A DNA stretch of 64,000 bases from Gemmatimonadota bacterium (GTDB lineage Bacteria > 4572-55 > J002): positions 17,902 through 81,901 of the forward strand of contig RFFQ01000013.1 in assembly GCA_003697105.1 (NCBI GenBank). Direction: 5' to 3'. The notes beneath the pieces are model-generated. The model worked only from the letters and a program-made list of their open reading frames with translations, made no database searches and was not told where the DNA came from. Position numbers and translations under genes: made by a program. Shown here piece after piece: positions 39,269-48,851 of the stretch (its first letter is position 1; every line of letters starts with the position of its first letter).

Positions 39269-40217
39269 ACATTACCCCTCCCGGTTCATTTAGTGGTGTA
39301 ATATAAATCAACTTTGCCTGATCCTTGCGCAAGGCGACTTTTGTACCGCGAATGACATACATGGTGGGGTCTCCTCCAAAAGAACTGGGCATCTCATTCC
39401 GAATTTTTGCACCCGGAGTAATGCCCAAATCCAGCAAACGACGGCGAGTTAATCCTTGTAGTTGTTCCGATAGATCAAGTACCCGTGCTTGTTTGCCTCG
39501 CGGTAAATCGGCAAGGGTTTGTTTTGGAAAGGCTGGTTTTTCCGTTAACAGATGGACATCAATCTGATTTGCTTCAATGGTATCCAATGCAAGATCACGC
39601 CCTTCGTAGTGCACAATCACCTTGCCATCTTGACGGTCTCTCACCTCAATTAGGGTATGAACCCGAAAACCGTAAGCAGATAATTTTTTAAATACCGCTT
39701 CGGGTTCATCTTCCAAATGAATAATTTTTGCTATATCCCCCACATCCAAATCAGAAAGTGTCACGACGGGTTGTCTTGCGACATACCCGTCACGGTTCGG
39801 GATCGGGTCACCGTGGGGGTCAACATCTGGATAACCCAAGTGTGCATCCAGCTTATCCAGGTCAGAGCGTGTCAGATCGTGCTCCTTGCGTTCAGCATAT
39901 TTGTGCAAATCCGAGAACGAAATATCCGTTTCCCAACTTAAATAGGTCTCCCAAAGTCGGTGGGCACGGATAATTTGTAAAGCAACTTCCTGCCCTTGGG
40001 ATGACAAAGAAAGCCCCTCGGGTTTGAGTTCAACTAATTTTAGCTGCTCTAAAATCCGAACAATATTCAGTATCTCCGCTTCGGAGAGACCAAGCACTCC
40101 CTTTAATCCTTTTAACGAGGCTAAATTATGCTTTTCCGATTGAGTATAGATAAATTTGAGCGCATCTTCGCAATAAATGCGTTCTATTTTTTTCGCCAAT
40201 TGGCGTTGCAGTCCCAT
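39252..40217 (-). CDS. DtxR/MntR-type metalloregulator fused to a C-terminal FeoA domain
   Basis: N-terminal winged helix plus dimerisation region (AHRLWETYLSWE..RKEHDLTRSDLDKLDAHLGYPDVDPHGDPIP); C-terminal RRRLLDLGITPGAKIRNEMPSSFGGDPTMYVIRGTKVALRKDQAKLIYI. Confidence 0.88.
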   Translation of the reverse strand: MGLQRQLAKKIERIYCEDALKFIYTQSEKHNLASLKGLKGVLGLSEAEILNIVRILEQLKLVELKPEGLSLSSQGQEVALQIIRAHRLWETYLSWETDISFSDLHKYAERKEHDLTRSDLDKLDAHLGYPDVDPHGDPIPNRDGYVARQPVVTLSDLDVGDIAKIIHLEDEPEAVFKKLSAYGFRVHTLIEVRDRQDGKVIVHYEGRDLALDTIEANQIDVHLLTEKPAFPKQTLADLPRGKQARVLDLSEQLQGLTRRRLLDLGITPGAKIRNEMPSSFGGDPTMYVIRGTKVALRKDQAKLIYITPLNEPGGVMYGNHN

Positions 40218-40328
40218 AATAACCTCCCATTTTAAATGTAGGCTTAATTCATTTTTAGACGTAGCTAAATATATCCGTAGATATACCTAAAGTCAAGTTA
40301 AAAAATAAATTGAACCCCTAAAATACAC

Positions 40329-40362
40329 AAAGCCCTTAGTGTTTTGAAGCACTAAGGGCTTT
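40329..40362. terminator. bidirectional terminator-like hairpin
   Basis: AAAGCCCTTAGTG-N8-CACTAAGGGCTTT. Confidence 0.75.
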
Positions 40363-40410
40363 CTGAAATAAGACCGGAAGCAGGGTCAAGAGGGTGGATT
40401 CACCTCGTAG

Positions 40411-41772
40411 CTATTTTAATGATTCGTTCCATATCTCGCGGAATGTTTTCGGTGCTGGAGAAGGAAAATCACGGGTTTCCGTCCAACCGGGGATGTAGTG
40501 AAACGCTCGTTGCGGCAACCAGCGAACAAGCCGGGAAGCAAGGCGGTACAATAGGGGTGAAATCATCGTAATGGTCCAAAATTTCATGGCAACCGCTTCG
40601 ATGAGATGGCGGTCTGACCCTGACGAAACAACGGCTTGGCGTAACCATAGCAACAAATGATGCAGGTCGATTTGAACTGGGCAAATATCGGTACAACTCC
40701 CACACAACGAAGAGGCAAAGGGTAAATCTTTACCTTGGGTCAATCCTTGATATTTCGGGGTTAAAATGGCGCCAATGGGTCCCGGATAAACCCAACCATA
40801 CGTATGCCCGCCGACCCGTTGGTAAACTGGGCATGTGTTGAGGCATGCCCCACACCGGATACAGTACAATGCCTGATGAAAACGCGGATCGGCGAGCATT
40901 TCCGAGCGTCCATTATCTAACAAGACCAGATGCACCGCTTTGCCGGAGGATTGTGCCCCCCGAATCAGGGAAACATAACTGGTGAATTTCTGCCCGGTGG
41001 CGCTCCGTGGTAAAAGCCGCAAAAAGGTGGGTAGGTGTTCCAATTTTGGAATCACCTTTTCGATCCCCATCACCGCGACATGGACATCCGGTAACGTCAT
41101 ACAGAGGCGAGCATTTGCCTCATTTTCGATCACCACTAGGGTGCCATTCTCGGCAATCGCAAAATTGACACCCGAAACGCCAATTTTTGCGGTCAAAAAT
41201 TTTTGGCGAAGCTTTTGACGAGCTATTTTGGTGAGTTCTTGCGGATTATCGGTGTAGTCAATACCCAATTTTTCCTGAAAAAGGCGGGCAATATCTTCGC
41301 GGGATTTATGCAAAGCCGGGGCGGTGATATGGGAAGGACGCTCTCCGGCAAGCTGGACAATATACTCCCCAAGGTCGGTTTCAATGGGGTTAATACCTGC
41401 CGCTTGCAACGCCGGATTCAAATCAATCTCTTCTGTCGTCATGGACTTAGACTTGACGACAAACGACGCACCCTCTCGCTTCGCCAATTGGATAATATAA
41501 TCGTTCGCCTCAGCGGCAGTTTCTGCCCAGAACACCTGCACGCCCTGTTCCGTCAGGTGTGCCTCCAATTGTTCCAGATACTCATCGAGATGGGCAATGG
41601 TCTCTTTTTTAATCTGATGCGCACGCCGCCGGAGCTGTTGCCACGTATCCTCACCCAACTCCTGCACTACTTGTGACCGCTTGAGCAAGGACGTGCGAGT
41701 CGATTTACGAAGGGTTTGCCGTAGATGCGTGTTGGTTAGGTTATCATGTGCTGCCTGTTTAAAATCATGCAT
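40411..41772 (-). CDS. LutB/LldF-like LUD-domain 4Fe-4S protein
   Basis: KSKSMTTEEIDLNPALQAAGINPIETDLGEYIVQLAGERPSHITAPALHKS; CIRCGACLNTCPVYQRVGGHTYGWVYPGPIG; CGSCTDICPVQIDL. Confidence 0.93.
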   Translation of the reverse strand: MHDFKQAAHDNLTNTHLRQTLRKSTRTSLLKRSQVVQELGEDTWQQLRRRAHQIKKETIAHLDEYLEQLEAHLTEQGVQVFWAETAAEANDYIIQLAKREGASFVVKSKSMTTEEIDLNPALQAAGINPIETDLGEYIVQLAGERPSHITAPALHKSREDIARLFQEKLGIDYTDNPQELTKIARQKLRQKFLTAKIGVSGVNFAIAENGTLVVIENEANARLCMTLPDVHVAVMGIEKVIPKLEHLPTFLRLLPRSATGQKFTSYVSLIRGAQSSGKAVHLVLLDNGRSEMLADPRFHQALYCIRCGACLNTCPVYQRVGGHTYGWVYPGPIGAILTPKYQGLTQGKDLPFASSLCGSCTDICPVQIDLHHLLLWLRQAVVSSGSDRHLIEAVAMKFWTITMISPLLYRLASRLVRWLPQRAFHYIPGWTETRDFPSPAPKTFREIWNESLK

Positions 41773-41782
41773 GGGATTGGTC

Positions 41783-43006
41783 CTATTCCATGTTCAACAA
41801 CCCGCTCACCATAACAAATTCATTGACACCGTAGCTCAGTTCACTGTCTGACTGTGTCACATGGATGGCAATCACATTTCCCTTGTTATCAAAAACAGGT
41901 GCACCAAGGGACGCAATGCCGGGAACAATAAAGTCATACTCAATCCGGCTGGGGGCGACATGCCGTACCGTTCCGGCTAGGGAAATCGCCGCCACAGAAG
42001 TTTGATTGCCCTCAGAATCGATCTGTTCTGGAGTAGTGAAGCCCACAAAAGTTACCGGGCTGTCAATTTGAATCTGGTCTAACCCCTGCAAACGGTTCAG
42101 CGGAACATAGGCTAGATTCGCCGGAGGAGAATCCAGCTTCAGGAGGGCGAGTTGTTCTAATTGGACAGATGGGCTCTCCAACCAGTGTGCCGGAAGGGCG
42201 GCGTCTGGCTTAGAACCATTGAACCAGACGCGCATTTCAACCGTTTCTCCTTCAAAGGGGATCCCCAATTCTAAACTCCATTCTTCGAGGGCATACGTGG
42301 GATTTCCGACGCCGGTATGTGTTAGCAGTTCACCTTGGGGGGAGATACAGACGCCACTGCCCCATGTCTGAAAGGGGTACTGGCGCGCCAGTTCTTCATT
42401 GGGAATAAGGGCATACGGTGAATCGGGGGACACTTCCAGATTGTGTTCAACCGCCGCTTGTTGCAATGCCGGCGAATTTTCACAGAGAAACATTCCACCT
42501 TTTGCCCCGATATACCGGTGCAAAACCAAAACAACCGCATCTTTTTGAAGTTCAAACACTTTTGCCGGTGGGATGCTTTCCACCGTTCCGGCGGGAGAAT
42601 GTGGTTTTAAGCCGTATTGTAACACAAAAATAAGGGTTATCAGGGCGGCAAGCCCAAACCCAATCACGATGTATTTACCTTTGATCATTGGGCTACCGGT
42701 GCGGCTCACCGTCACATTCTGGGGGGATTGCATACCGGTGACGATCAATGTTTGATCGACCGACTCAAAGATGTCCATCTTTTCGGCAGGTGTTAAGATA
42801 TGCTTACCCAGTTCAATTTTATCACTCTCGTGAATTTGCGTCCGTTTGCGGATGCGTTTGCCATTGATCCAAGTGCCATTGGCACTGCCTAAATCTTCAA
42901 TAAAAAAGATGCGTCCCTCGCGGGTAATTTTGGCATGATTTTTAGAAACGGTACGGTCATCAATAATGAGATCGTTATCTTCCGCCCGTCCGATACGAAT
43001 TTCCAT
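41783..43006 (-). CDS. FHA domain-transmembrane-trypsin-like protease-fold protein
   Basis: MEIRIGRAEDNDLIIDDRTVSKNHAKITREGRIFFIEDLGSANGTWINGKRI; TM KYIVIGFGLAALITLIFVLQYGL; GSGVCISPQGELLTHTGV and PGIASLGAPVFDNKGNVIAIH. Confidence 0.78.
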   Translation of the reverse strand: MEIRIGRAEDNDLIIDDRTVSKNHAKITREGRIFFIEDLGSANGTWINGKRIRKRTQIHESDKIELGKHILTPAEKMDIFESVDQTLIVTGMQSPQNVTVSRTGSPMIKGKYIVIGFGLAALITLIFVLQYGLKPHSPAGTVESIPPAKVFELQKDAVVLVLHRYIGAKGGMFLCENSPALQQAAVEHNLEVSPDSPYALIPNEELARQYPFQTWGSGVCISPQGELLTHTGVGNPTYALEEWSLELGIPFEGETVEMRVWFNGSKPDAALPAHWLESPSVQLEQLALLKLDSPPANLAYVPLNRLQGLDQIQIDSPVTFVGFTTPEQIDSEGNQTSVAAISLAGTVRHVAPSRIEYDFIVPGIASLGAPVFDNKGNVIAIHVTQSDSELSYGVNEFVMVSGLLNME

Positions 43007-43030
43007 ACGTCCTAGCTCCTTAATCAAAAA

Positions 43031-44848
43031 TTATGAAACCGTGGTAATTTCTGTGATTTCATTTTCGACATGGTGTTTACGGGTGTACTGCAATTGGTGC
43101 AATTTGTAGTATATGCCCCGCTGTCTGAGCAACTGGTCATGGTTCCCTTGCTCGCACACCTGACCTTTGTGCATCACCAAAATGGCGTCACAATCTTGAA
43201 TGGTGGATAACCGGTGGGCAATAACAATTGAGGTTCGGTTTTCCATCAGCCGGTGTAAGGACTCCTGAATGATATGCTCGGTTTCCGTATCAATGTTACT
43301 GGTGGCTTCATCCAAAATCAAAATTGTTGGGTCAAAAACCAGGGCGCGGGCAAAGGCTAAAAGTTGCTTTTGCCCCGTGGAGATGTTATCGCCGCGTTCT
43401 TTGACCGGCGCATAATACCGCTCTTCTAATTTATCAATAAACAGATGTGCATTGACAAACGTCGCCGCAGCCTTAACTTGATCTTCCGTTAGTTCCGTAT
43501 GCCACAACCGGATATTTTCCAGAATGTTACCGCTGAACAAAAACGCATCTTGCAAAACAATACCAATATATTTTCGTAATTCGCGGGGGTCTATCTCCTT
43601 GATATTAATACCATCAATTAAGATTTCACCTTTTTGGATGTCATAAAAGCGGCAGACGAGACTGATGATCGTTGTTTTACCCGCACCGGTAGCCCCAACA
43701 ATCGCTACTTTCTGCCCCGGTTCAACCACAAACGAAACACCTTTTAAAATCCAGTTTTCATCATCATACGCAAACCAGACATCCTTAAATTCAATCCGAC
43801 CGCGAACATGAGTGAGCGATTTCGGTTGGTCTGGCGGCAACACATCTGGCTCGGTATCAATCAATTTAAAAATACGTTCCGAAGAAGCCATTGCCGCTTG
43901 CAGCAGATTGTATTTTTCCGAGAGATCCCGGATCGGACGGAAGAAAATTTGAGAATATTCGATAAACGCCACGAGGGCACCAAAGGTAATCATATTCCGA
44001 TCCACCAACCCACCCCCGTACCAGATAATCAGAGCAATCGCCAGCGAATTGATAATTTCCACCAGCGGAAAAAAGACCGCATAATAAAAGATAGAATCCA
44101 AATGAGCTTGTAGATTTTCCCGGTTGCGAACCTCAAAATCCTGCCGGTTTTGGTCTTCGCGGTTATACAATTGGACGATCTTCATCCCGGTAATCGTCTC
44201 TTGCAAAAAAGTATTAATCTTAGCAATGGCGATCCGGCTACGACGGTACACCTCCCGGACATTGGTCTTAAACCAGAGGGTTGCCCAAACCAACAGCGGT
44301 AATGCGGAAAAAGTCACCAGTGCCAACTTCCAATTGAACGCTAGTAAAATCCCGATAATGCCGACCAGCTTGAAAATATCGCCAAACATGCTGACCAGTC
44401 CGGCAGAAAAAAGCTCCCGCAAGGCTTCCACATCTGAGGTGACCCGCGTCATTAAGCGCCCCACCGGATTGCGATCAAAAAATTTGAGCGACATGCTTTG
44501 AATATGGGAAAAAATTTGCATCCGCAGATCATACATGATCTTTTGCCCTAACAACCGGGTAATATAGGTCTGGGCATACGTGAAAACAAACTCACCGACT
44601 AAGACCCCAGCAAAAATCAAGATCAGCCGGTTGAATCCCTCCAAGACGCCGGGCGCAATATGATTATCAATTGCCAACTTAATGATATACGGGCGTAATA
44701 GCGCAAAAATAGCCGTCGCCGCCAAAAACAGCAGCGCAATAACGACCATCCCCATGTACGGTTTGACATACGCCAGCATTCGCTTCATTAAACGGCTATC
44801 ATACGCCTTACCCATTACTTCTTCTTCACGGAAATCTTTTTGACTCAA
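43031..44848 (-). CDS. ABC exporter, fused permease and ATP-binding domains (MsbA/YheI-like)
   Basis: Six-TM permease; VGATGAGKTTIISLVCRFYD; NISTGQKQLLAFARALVFDPTILILDEATSNID. Confidence 0.94.
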   Translation of the reverse strand: MSQKDFREEEVMGKAYDSRLMKRMLAYVKPYMGMVVIALLFLAATAIFALLRPYIIKLAIDNHIAPGVLEGFNRLILIFAGVLVGEFVFTYAQTYITRLLGQKIMYDLRMQIFSHIQSMSLKFFDRNPVGRLMTRVTSDVEALRELFSAGLVSMFGDIFKLVGIIGILLAFNWKLALVTFSALPLLVWATLWFKTNVREVYRRSRIAIAKINTFLQETITGMKIVQLYNREDQNRQDFEVRNRENLQAHLDSIFYYAVFFPLVEIINSLAIALIIWYGGGLVDRNMITFGALVAFIEYSQIFFRPIRDLSEKYNLLQAAMASSERIFKLIDTEPDVLPPDQPKSLTHVRGRIEFKDVWFAYDDENWILKGVSFVVEPGQKVAIVGATGAGKTTIISLVCRFYDIQKGEILIDGINIKEIDPRELRKYIGIVLQDAFLFSGNILENIRLWHTELTEDQVKAAATFVNAHLFIDKLEERYYAPVKERGDNISTGQKQLLAFARALVFDPTILILDEATSNIDTETEHIIQESLHRLMENRTSIVIAHRLSTIQDCDAILVMHKGQVCEQGNHDQLLRQRGIYYKLHQLQYTRKHHVENEITEITTVS

Positions 44849-44938
44849 CAGTACCTCCAGCCGTACATCCGAATTAAAAATCCATACGATTTATGAGCAA
44901 CATACATCAAAATGAATCCAGAAGCAACGAAAAAGCCG

Positions 44939-45799
44939 TTAGCACACCTGCTGGAAACATTCAACAATCTGCGGCAATACCTCACTACTCGGAGCGTGGA
45001 GAAAAAAGCCCTTAGGAGTTGCCAGTGCCAAACGGCTAAACACATTGGGTTCGATGTTCACATCGATAATGATCCCCCCGCGGTGATAAACCCGTTGCAC
45101 TACCTGATTCGGTAGATTCGTCGCCCCGGAGGTACCTACCACAAGAAGTAAATCCGTTTTAGTTGCTACCTGTAGGGAGCTTTCAAAGTGATAAAATTCT
45201 TCATTATAGTATTCATCAAACCAAAGGATATGAGGCCGTGTCATTGCACCACACCGGGGACACGTGAGCAACGCCCACTGCTCACTGGTCAAATCGCCAT
45301 TTCGTGGGATACCCGGCACAGCATCCGGGATGGGATATAATGCCGACGAGCATTCGTCCGCACAACGCATAAATTCGATGTCGCCATGAATGGGGTACGT
45401 CCGGTCTAGGCTATTCCCTGCCCGTAGGTGCAAGCCATCTACATTTTGGGTAATCAGTAAAAAGCGATTTTGAAAAAGGCGTTCCATTTGCACCAATGCC
45501 AGATGCCCGGCATTCGGCTCGGCTTGCCGGCAAACCCCTCGCCGGAACAGATACCACTTCCACACCTCACGGGGTTGCCGGGAAAACATCCGGTAAGTGG
45601 CGATTTCATGAGGTTGGTAATTTTTGGAACCAATCTGCCAGTAACCCTCTTTGCCGCGAAATGTCGGGATTCCACTTTCAGCAGAAATCCCAGCGCCGGT
45701 CAATACCGTGATCTGTCCAGCGGATTGGTAAAATTCAGTTAAAGTATCCATCTGTTTTGGGTCGAGCATTGTCTCATAATCCTTTTTTAGATGTGCCAT
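44939..45799 (-). CDS. SIR2-family NAD-dependent protein deacylase
   Basis: VLTGAGISAESGIPTFRG; LITQNVDGLHLRAG; CPRCGAMTRPHILWFDE. Confidence 0.94.
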   Translation of the reverse strand: MAHLKKDYETMLDPKQMDTLTEFYQSAGQITVLTGAGISAESGIPTFRGKEGYWQIGSKNYQPHEIATYRMFSRQPREVWKWYLFRRGVCRQAEPNAGHLALVQMERLFQNRFLLITQNVDGLHLRAGNSLDRTYPIHGDIEFMRCADECSSALYPIPDAVPGIPRNGDLTSEQWALLTCPRCGAMTRPHILWFDEYYNEEFYHFESSLQVATKTDLLLVVGTSGATNLPNQVVQRVYHRGGIIIDVNIEPNVFSRLALATPKGFFLHAPSSEVLPQIVECFQQVC

Positions 45800-46165
45800 T
45801 TTCCAGTTTCAATCTGCCGTTTTCAAGCAGATTTGTTGATAATTTTGGGGATAATGTAAAAATTATGTAAACTAAATTATTAAACGTTATGATTTACCCG
45901 CAAAAAAACGTGCGCTACGGCTGGAGTCGTTGCTCCAAAGCACCGTCCGCATCGCCGGCGTTTCACAATTGACCCCTCCCCCAACTCAGCGGATAGCCAC
46001 TAATTTGAGCCTCCCCGCCCCTATCTGTTTTTTTTCGGGGTTTATGAATAATTCGGGGTTTAAATTCGCAATTCCCCACTTTCAACTTGTCTCTTTCCAG
46101 TACGTTTACCGGTGCTTTTGCAGATAGTCATAAAATTATGTAAATATGGTTATGAGACCGCCCGG

Positions 46166-46951
46166 CTAGCCCGTAAAAAAGTGCTCTAGCACCTGAAGAA
46201 AACGCGCCCGTTGTTGTAGATGAGGCATGTGCCCGCAATCGGGAAGTTCCAAAACCCGCGCATGACGAACAGATGCCGCAATAGCGTGCAGTTGTGCCAA
46301 AGTACCGTACTCATCATGGGTTCCCTGCACGGCAAAAACCGGGCATTCAATTTGTGCAAGCCGATCCACAATGGACCACGTGTCAAACTCAGTGGATAAC
46401 CAACAATCTGACCATCCGGTAAACAACGAATCCGTCTTATCACCATGATATTTTAGGAGCTTATCCCGGAGCGACGCGGTTCGGTAAGCGTCCCGTAACA
46501 CAGCTATCCCCTGCCGGGTTTCGGTCTCCACAAACACATGTGCCGCAACGGTCATCACCTTGACCGGTATATCGGGAAATTCAGCGGCAAAAATTAGGGC
46601 AATCGTACCCCCATCACTGTGTCCCAACAACCAAACCAAATCCAGTTGGAACTGCGCCAGAAGTTCAGGCAAAATGGAGGTCGCCTCCTCCTGCAGGAAG
46701 TGCGGATCATGAGAAGCAGGACGCGGATCAGACAGCCCATGCCCCAAGCGGTCATACACCAATACATTTGTGGAGAGACGATGCGCTAGTACTTCCGGCA
46801 AGTCGCGCCACTGGCGCACCGAGCCCAATCCATCATGAAGCATAACGAACGGTGGGCGCGTGTGATCCGAATCGACCTGAATCCATCGCGTAAAAATACG
46901 ACCCGCCTTCGTAGTTATCATCTGGTCTGAACATCGAGGCATCACCGGCAT
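46166..46951 (-). CDS. alpha/beta hydrolase
   Basis: PFVMLHDGLGSVRQWRDLP; LLGHSDGGTIAL nucleophile elbow; C-terminal LPDCGHMPHLQ. Confidence 0.88.
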   Translation of the reverse strand: MPVMPRCSDQMITTKAGRIFTRWIQVDSDHTRPPFVMLHDGLGSVRQWRDLPEVLAHRLSTNVLVYDRLGHGLSDPRPASHDPHFLQEEATSILPELLAQFQLDLVWLLGHSDGGTIALIFAAEFPDIPVKVMTVAAHVFVETETRQGIAVLRDAYRTASLRDKLLKYHGDKTDSLFTGWSDCWLSTEFDTWSIVDRLAQIECPVFAVQGTHDEYGTLAQLHAIAASVRHARVLELPDCGHMPHLQQRARFLQVLEHFFTG

Positions 46952-46957
46952 TCCCCA

Positions 46958-47434
46958 TCAATTGACATAAATTCGGGCAGAACTGACCCCGTGACAACTG
47001 TTACATGCCCCCACCGAGACCGGTTGTTGCTTGAATTGCGTACCGGTAGGGCTATACACTATCGCATATACTCCTGCTCCCAGATCAATGGGTTCTGTGG
47101 TATAAAAATTCCCTTTGCGATCGACTTCCAGGGTGAGAAGCCGTTCACCCGATCCATTGACACCGCTCATCAAATCAACGGTGGTTTGGGGGTAAGGTGT
47201 GGTTAGGTCGAGTTGGTAAACGCTCCCGGACACGGTAAACACATAACCGCCAGAGCCACCGCCAGCGTGACATTCGGCACAATTTTCACCGGTTCGATGA
47301 CTCTCTGACGAAGTGTGGTCACTGCGCAAATAGCCATCGCCAGTATCACCACTATCATCATCACAAGCGACACATATCAAAAAACAAAAAACACACATTA
47401 TCCGATGAAACCATTTCTGTTTAGACATAAACAA
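46958..47434 (-). CDS. lipoprotein with two CxxCH haem-binding motifs
   Basis: Signal peptide with lipobox-like ICVAC; GENCAECHAGG and GACNSCHGVSS. Confidence 0.7.
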   Translation of the reverse strand: MFMSKQKWFHRIMCVFCFLICVACDDDSGDTGDGYLRSDHTSSESHRTGENCAECHAGGGSGGYVFTVSGSVYQLDLTTPYPQTTVDLMSGVNGSGERLLTLEVDRKGNFYTTEPIDLGAGVYAIVYSPTGTQFKQQPVSVGACNSCHGVSSARIYVN

Positions 47435-47514
47435 CCTTCTGCTAGAGTATTCGTCTTGTTGCTCTGCATAGGAGCACTCCGGTTTGTTTTAGATCGTTGC
47501 CTTACATATAAACT

Positions 47515-47553
47515 GATAACCTTCTACAGGAGCAAACCGTGTAGAAGGTTATC
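47515..47553. terminator. 13-bp inverted repeat between the CxxCH lipoprotein gene and hmgA, possible terminator
   Basis: GATAACCTTCTAC ... GTAGAAGGTTATC. Confidence 0.5.
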
Positions 47554-47579
47554 GTCATCCGTACAACATCGATATTCAG

Positions 47580-48749
47580 CTATTCCATCCAGCTCAATGG
47601 ATATTTCGGGTCATCCACTTCATCCGCATCTTTGGCGACATTGAGCGGCCGGAAGGTGTCAAACATCACGGCGTATTCTAAGGTCTCTTTAGCACCGATA
47701 GACCCTTCATATTTACCCGGTTGCGGGCTATGGGGCAACCCTGCCGGATGCAGGGTAATCGATTGGTCTGAAACACCTTTACGGCTCATGAAGTCGCCTT
47801 CCACATAAAAGAGAACTTCATCACTATCCACATTGCTATGGGCATACGGCGCTGGGATTGAGAGTTCATGATAGTCAAACAGACGCGGGCAGAAGGAGCA
47901 GATCACAAAGCCCGGCGCGGTGAACGTCTGGTGCACCGGCGGCGGCATGTGAACTTTACCGGTAATGGGCATAAAATCTTTGATATTAAAGATGTAGGGG
48001 TAGTAGTAACCATCCCAACCGACTAGATCAAAGGGATGGTGTCCCATAATGAATTCCTGAATGCCGCGATGTTGGGAGGTTGTCATTTTGACTTTGATTG
48101 TAAATTCACCGAGTTCATCCTTGGGTTCGACAAATTCAGGGGTACGAAAGTCACGTTCGCAGAAAGGCGCGTGTTCTAGCAACTGCCCATGTTTGTTCCG
48201 GTAGCGTTGGGGGGTTTCAATATGCCCGTAGGATTCAATCACCAGCAGGCGATTATCACTGGTATCAAATGTCATTTTGTACGTCACCCCGCCGGGGATG
48301 ATGATATAATCCCCGTAACCGAAGCGCATATTGCCGAACATGCTCTCAAACAGGCCTTCCCCTTTTTGGATGAAGATCAATTCATCGGCGTGGGCATTCC
48401 GGTAGAAAAAATCCACCGATTTCTCTTGGGGGGCGCAGGTGTATAGCACCGCATCGTTATTATACAGCAGTGCCCGGCGTCCCGAGACAAAGTCTCCTTG
48501 GGGTGGAAATTTCGCCGTTTCTAGGTGGCGGTGGCGGTGTCGTTTATCCGCGGAAGGCTCGATAAAAAGCTCCTGAAAATCCGGTACACGCACCACCCGG
48601 GTAGGAATATGGATATGATAAGTGTTGGAATAGACATCCGAAAAGCCCTCGCGGCTGACATGTTCCTCATAATACAAATGACCGGATTCACTCCGGTGCT
48701 GAATGTGTCGCTTAGGGGGAATACTACCCCGCTGTTGGTAAAATGGCAT
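47580..48749 (-). CDS. hmgA: homogentisate 1,2-dioxygenase
   Basis: MPFYQQRGSIPPKRHIQHR; YYYPYIFNIKDFMPITGKVHMPPPVHQTF; LHPAGLPHSPQPGKYEGSIGAKET. Confidence 0.9.
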   Translation of the reverse strand: MPFYQQRGSIPPKRHIQHRSESGHLYYEEHVSREGFSDVYSNTYHIHIPTRVVRVPDFQELFIEPSADKRHRHRHLETAKFPPQGDFVSGRRALLYNNDAVLYTCAPQEKSVDFFYRNAHADELIFIQKGEGLFESMFGNMRFGYGDYIIIPGGVTYKMTFDTSDNRLLVIESYGHIETPQRYRNKHGQLLEHAPFCERDFRTPEFVEPKDELGEFTIKVKMTTSQHRGIQEFIMGHHPFDLVGWDGYYYPYIFNIKDFMPITGKVHMPPPVHQTFTAPGFVICSFCPRLFDYHELSIPAPYAHSNVDSDEVLFYVEGDFMSRKGVSDQSITLHPAGLPHSPQPGKYEGSIGAKETLEYAVMFDTFRPLNVAKDADEVDDPKYPLSWME

Positions 48750-48851
48750 GCCGAAATCTCCTCTATTTTCAGTGAAGAAGGCATAATGAGCCTGCCGTAT
48801 CGGACGGACATTGCCCATTATGCATTCCAAATTATAGATTGATCTTACATC

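Noticed and set aside
45800-46165. Intergenic stretch containing two AAAATTATGTAAA-like segments
   Set aside because: No coherent ORF, long inverted repeat or recognisable RNA fold could be established by eye; too weak to call.
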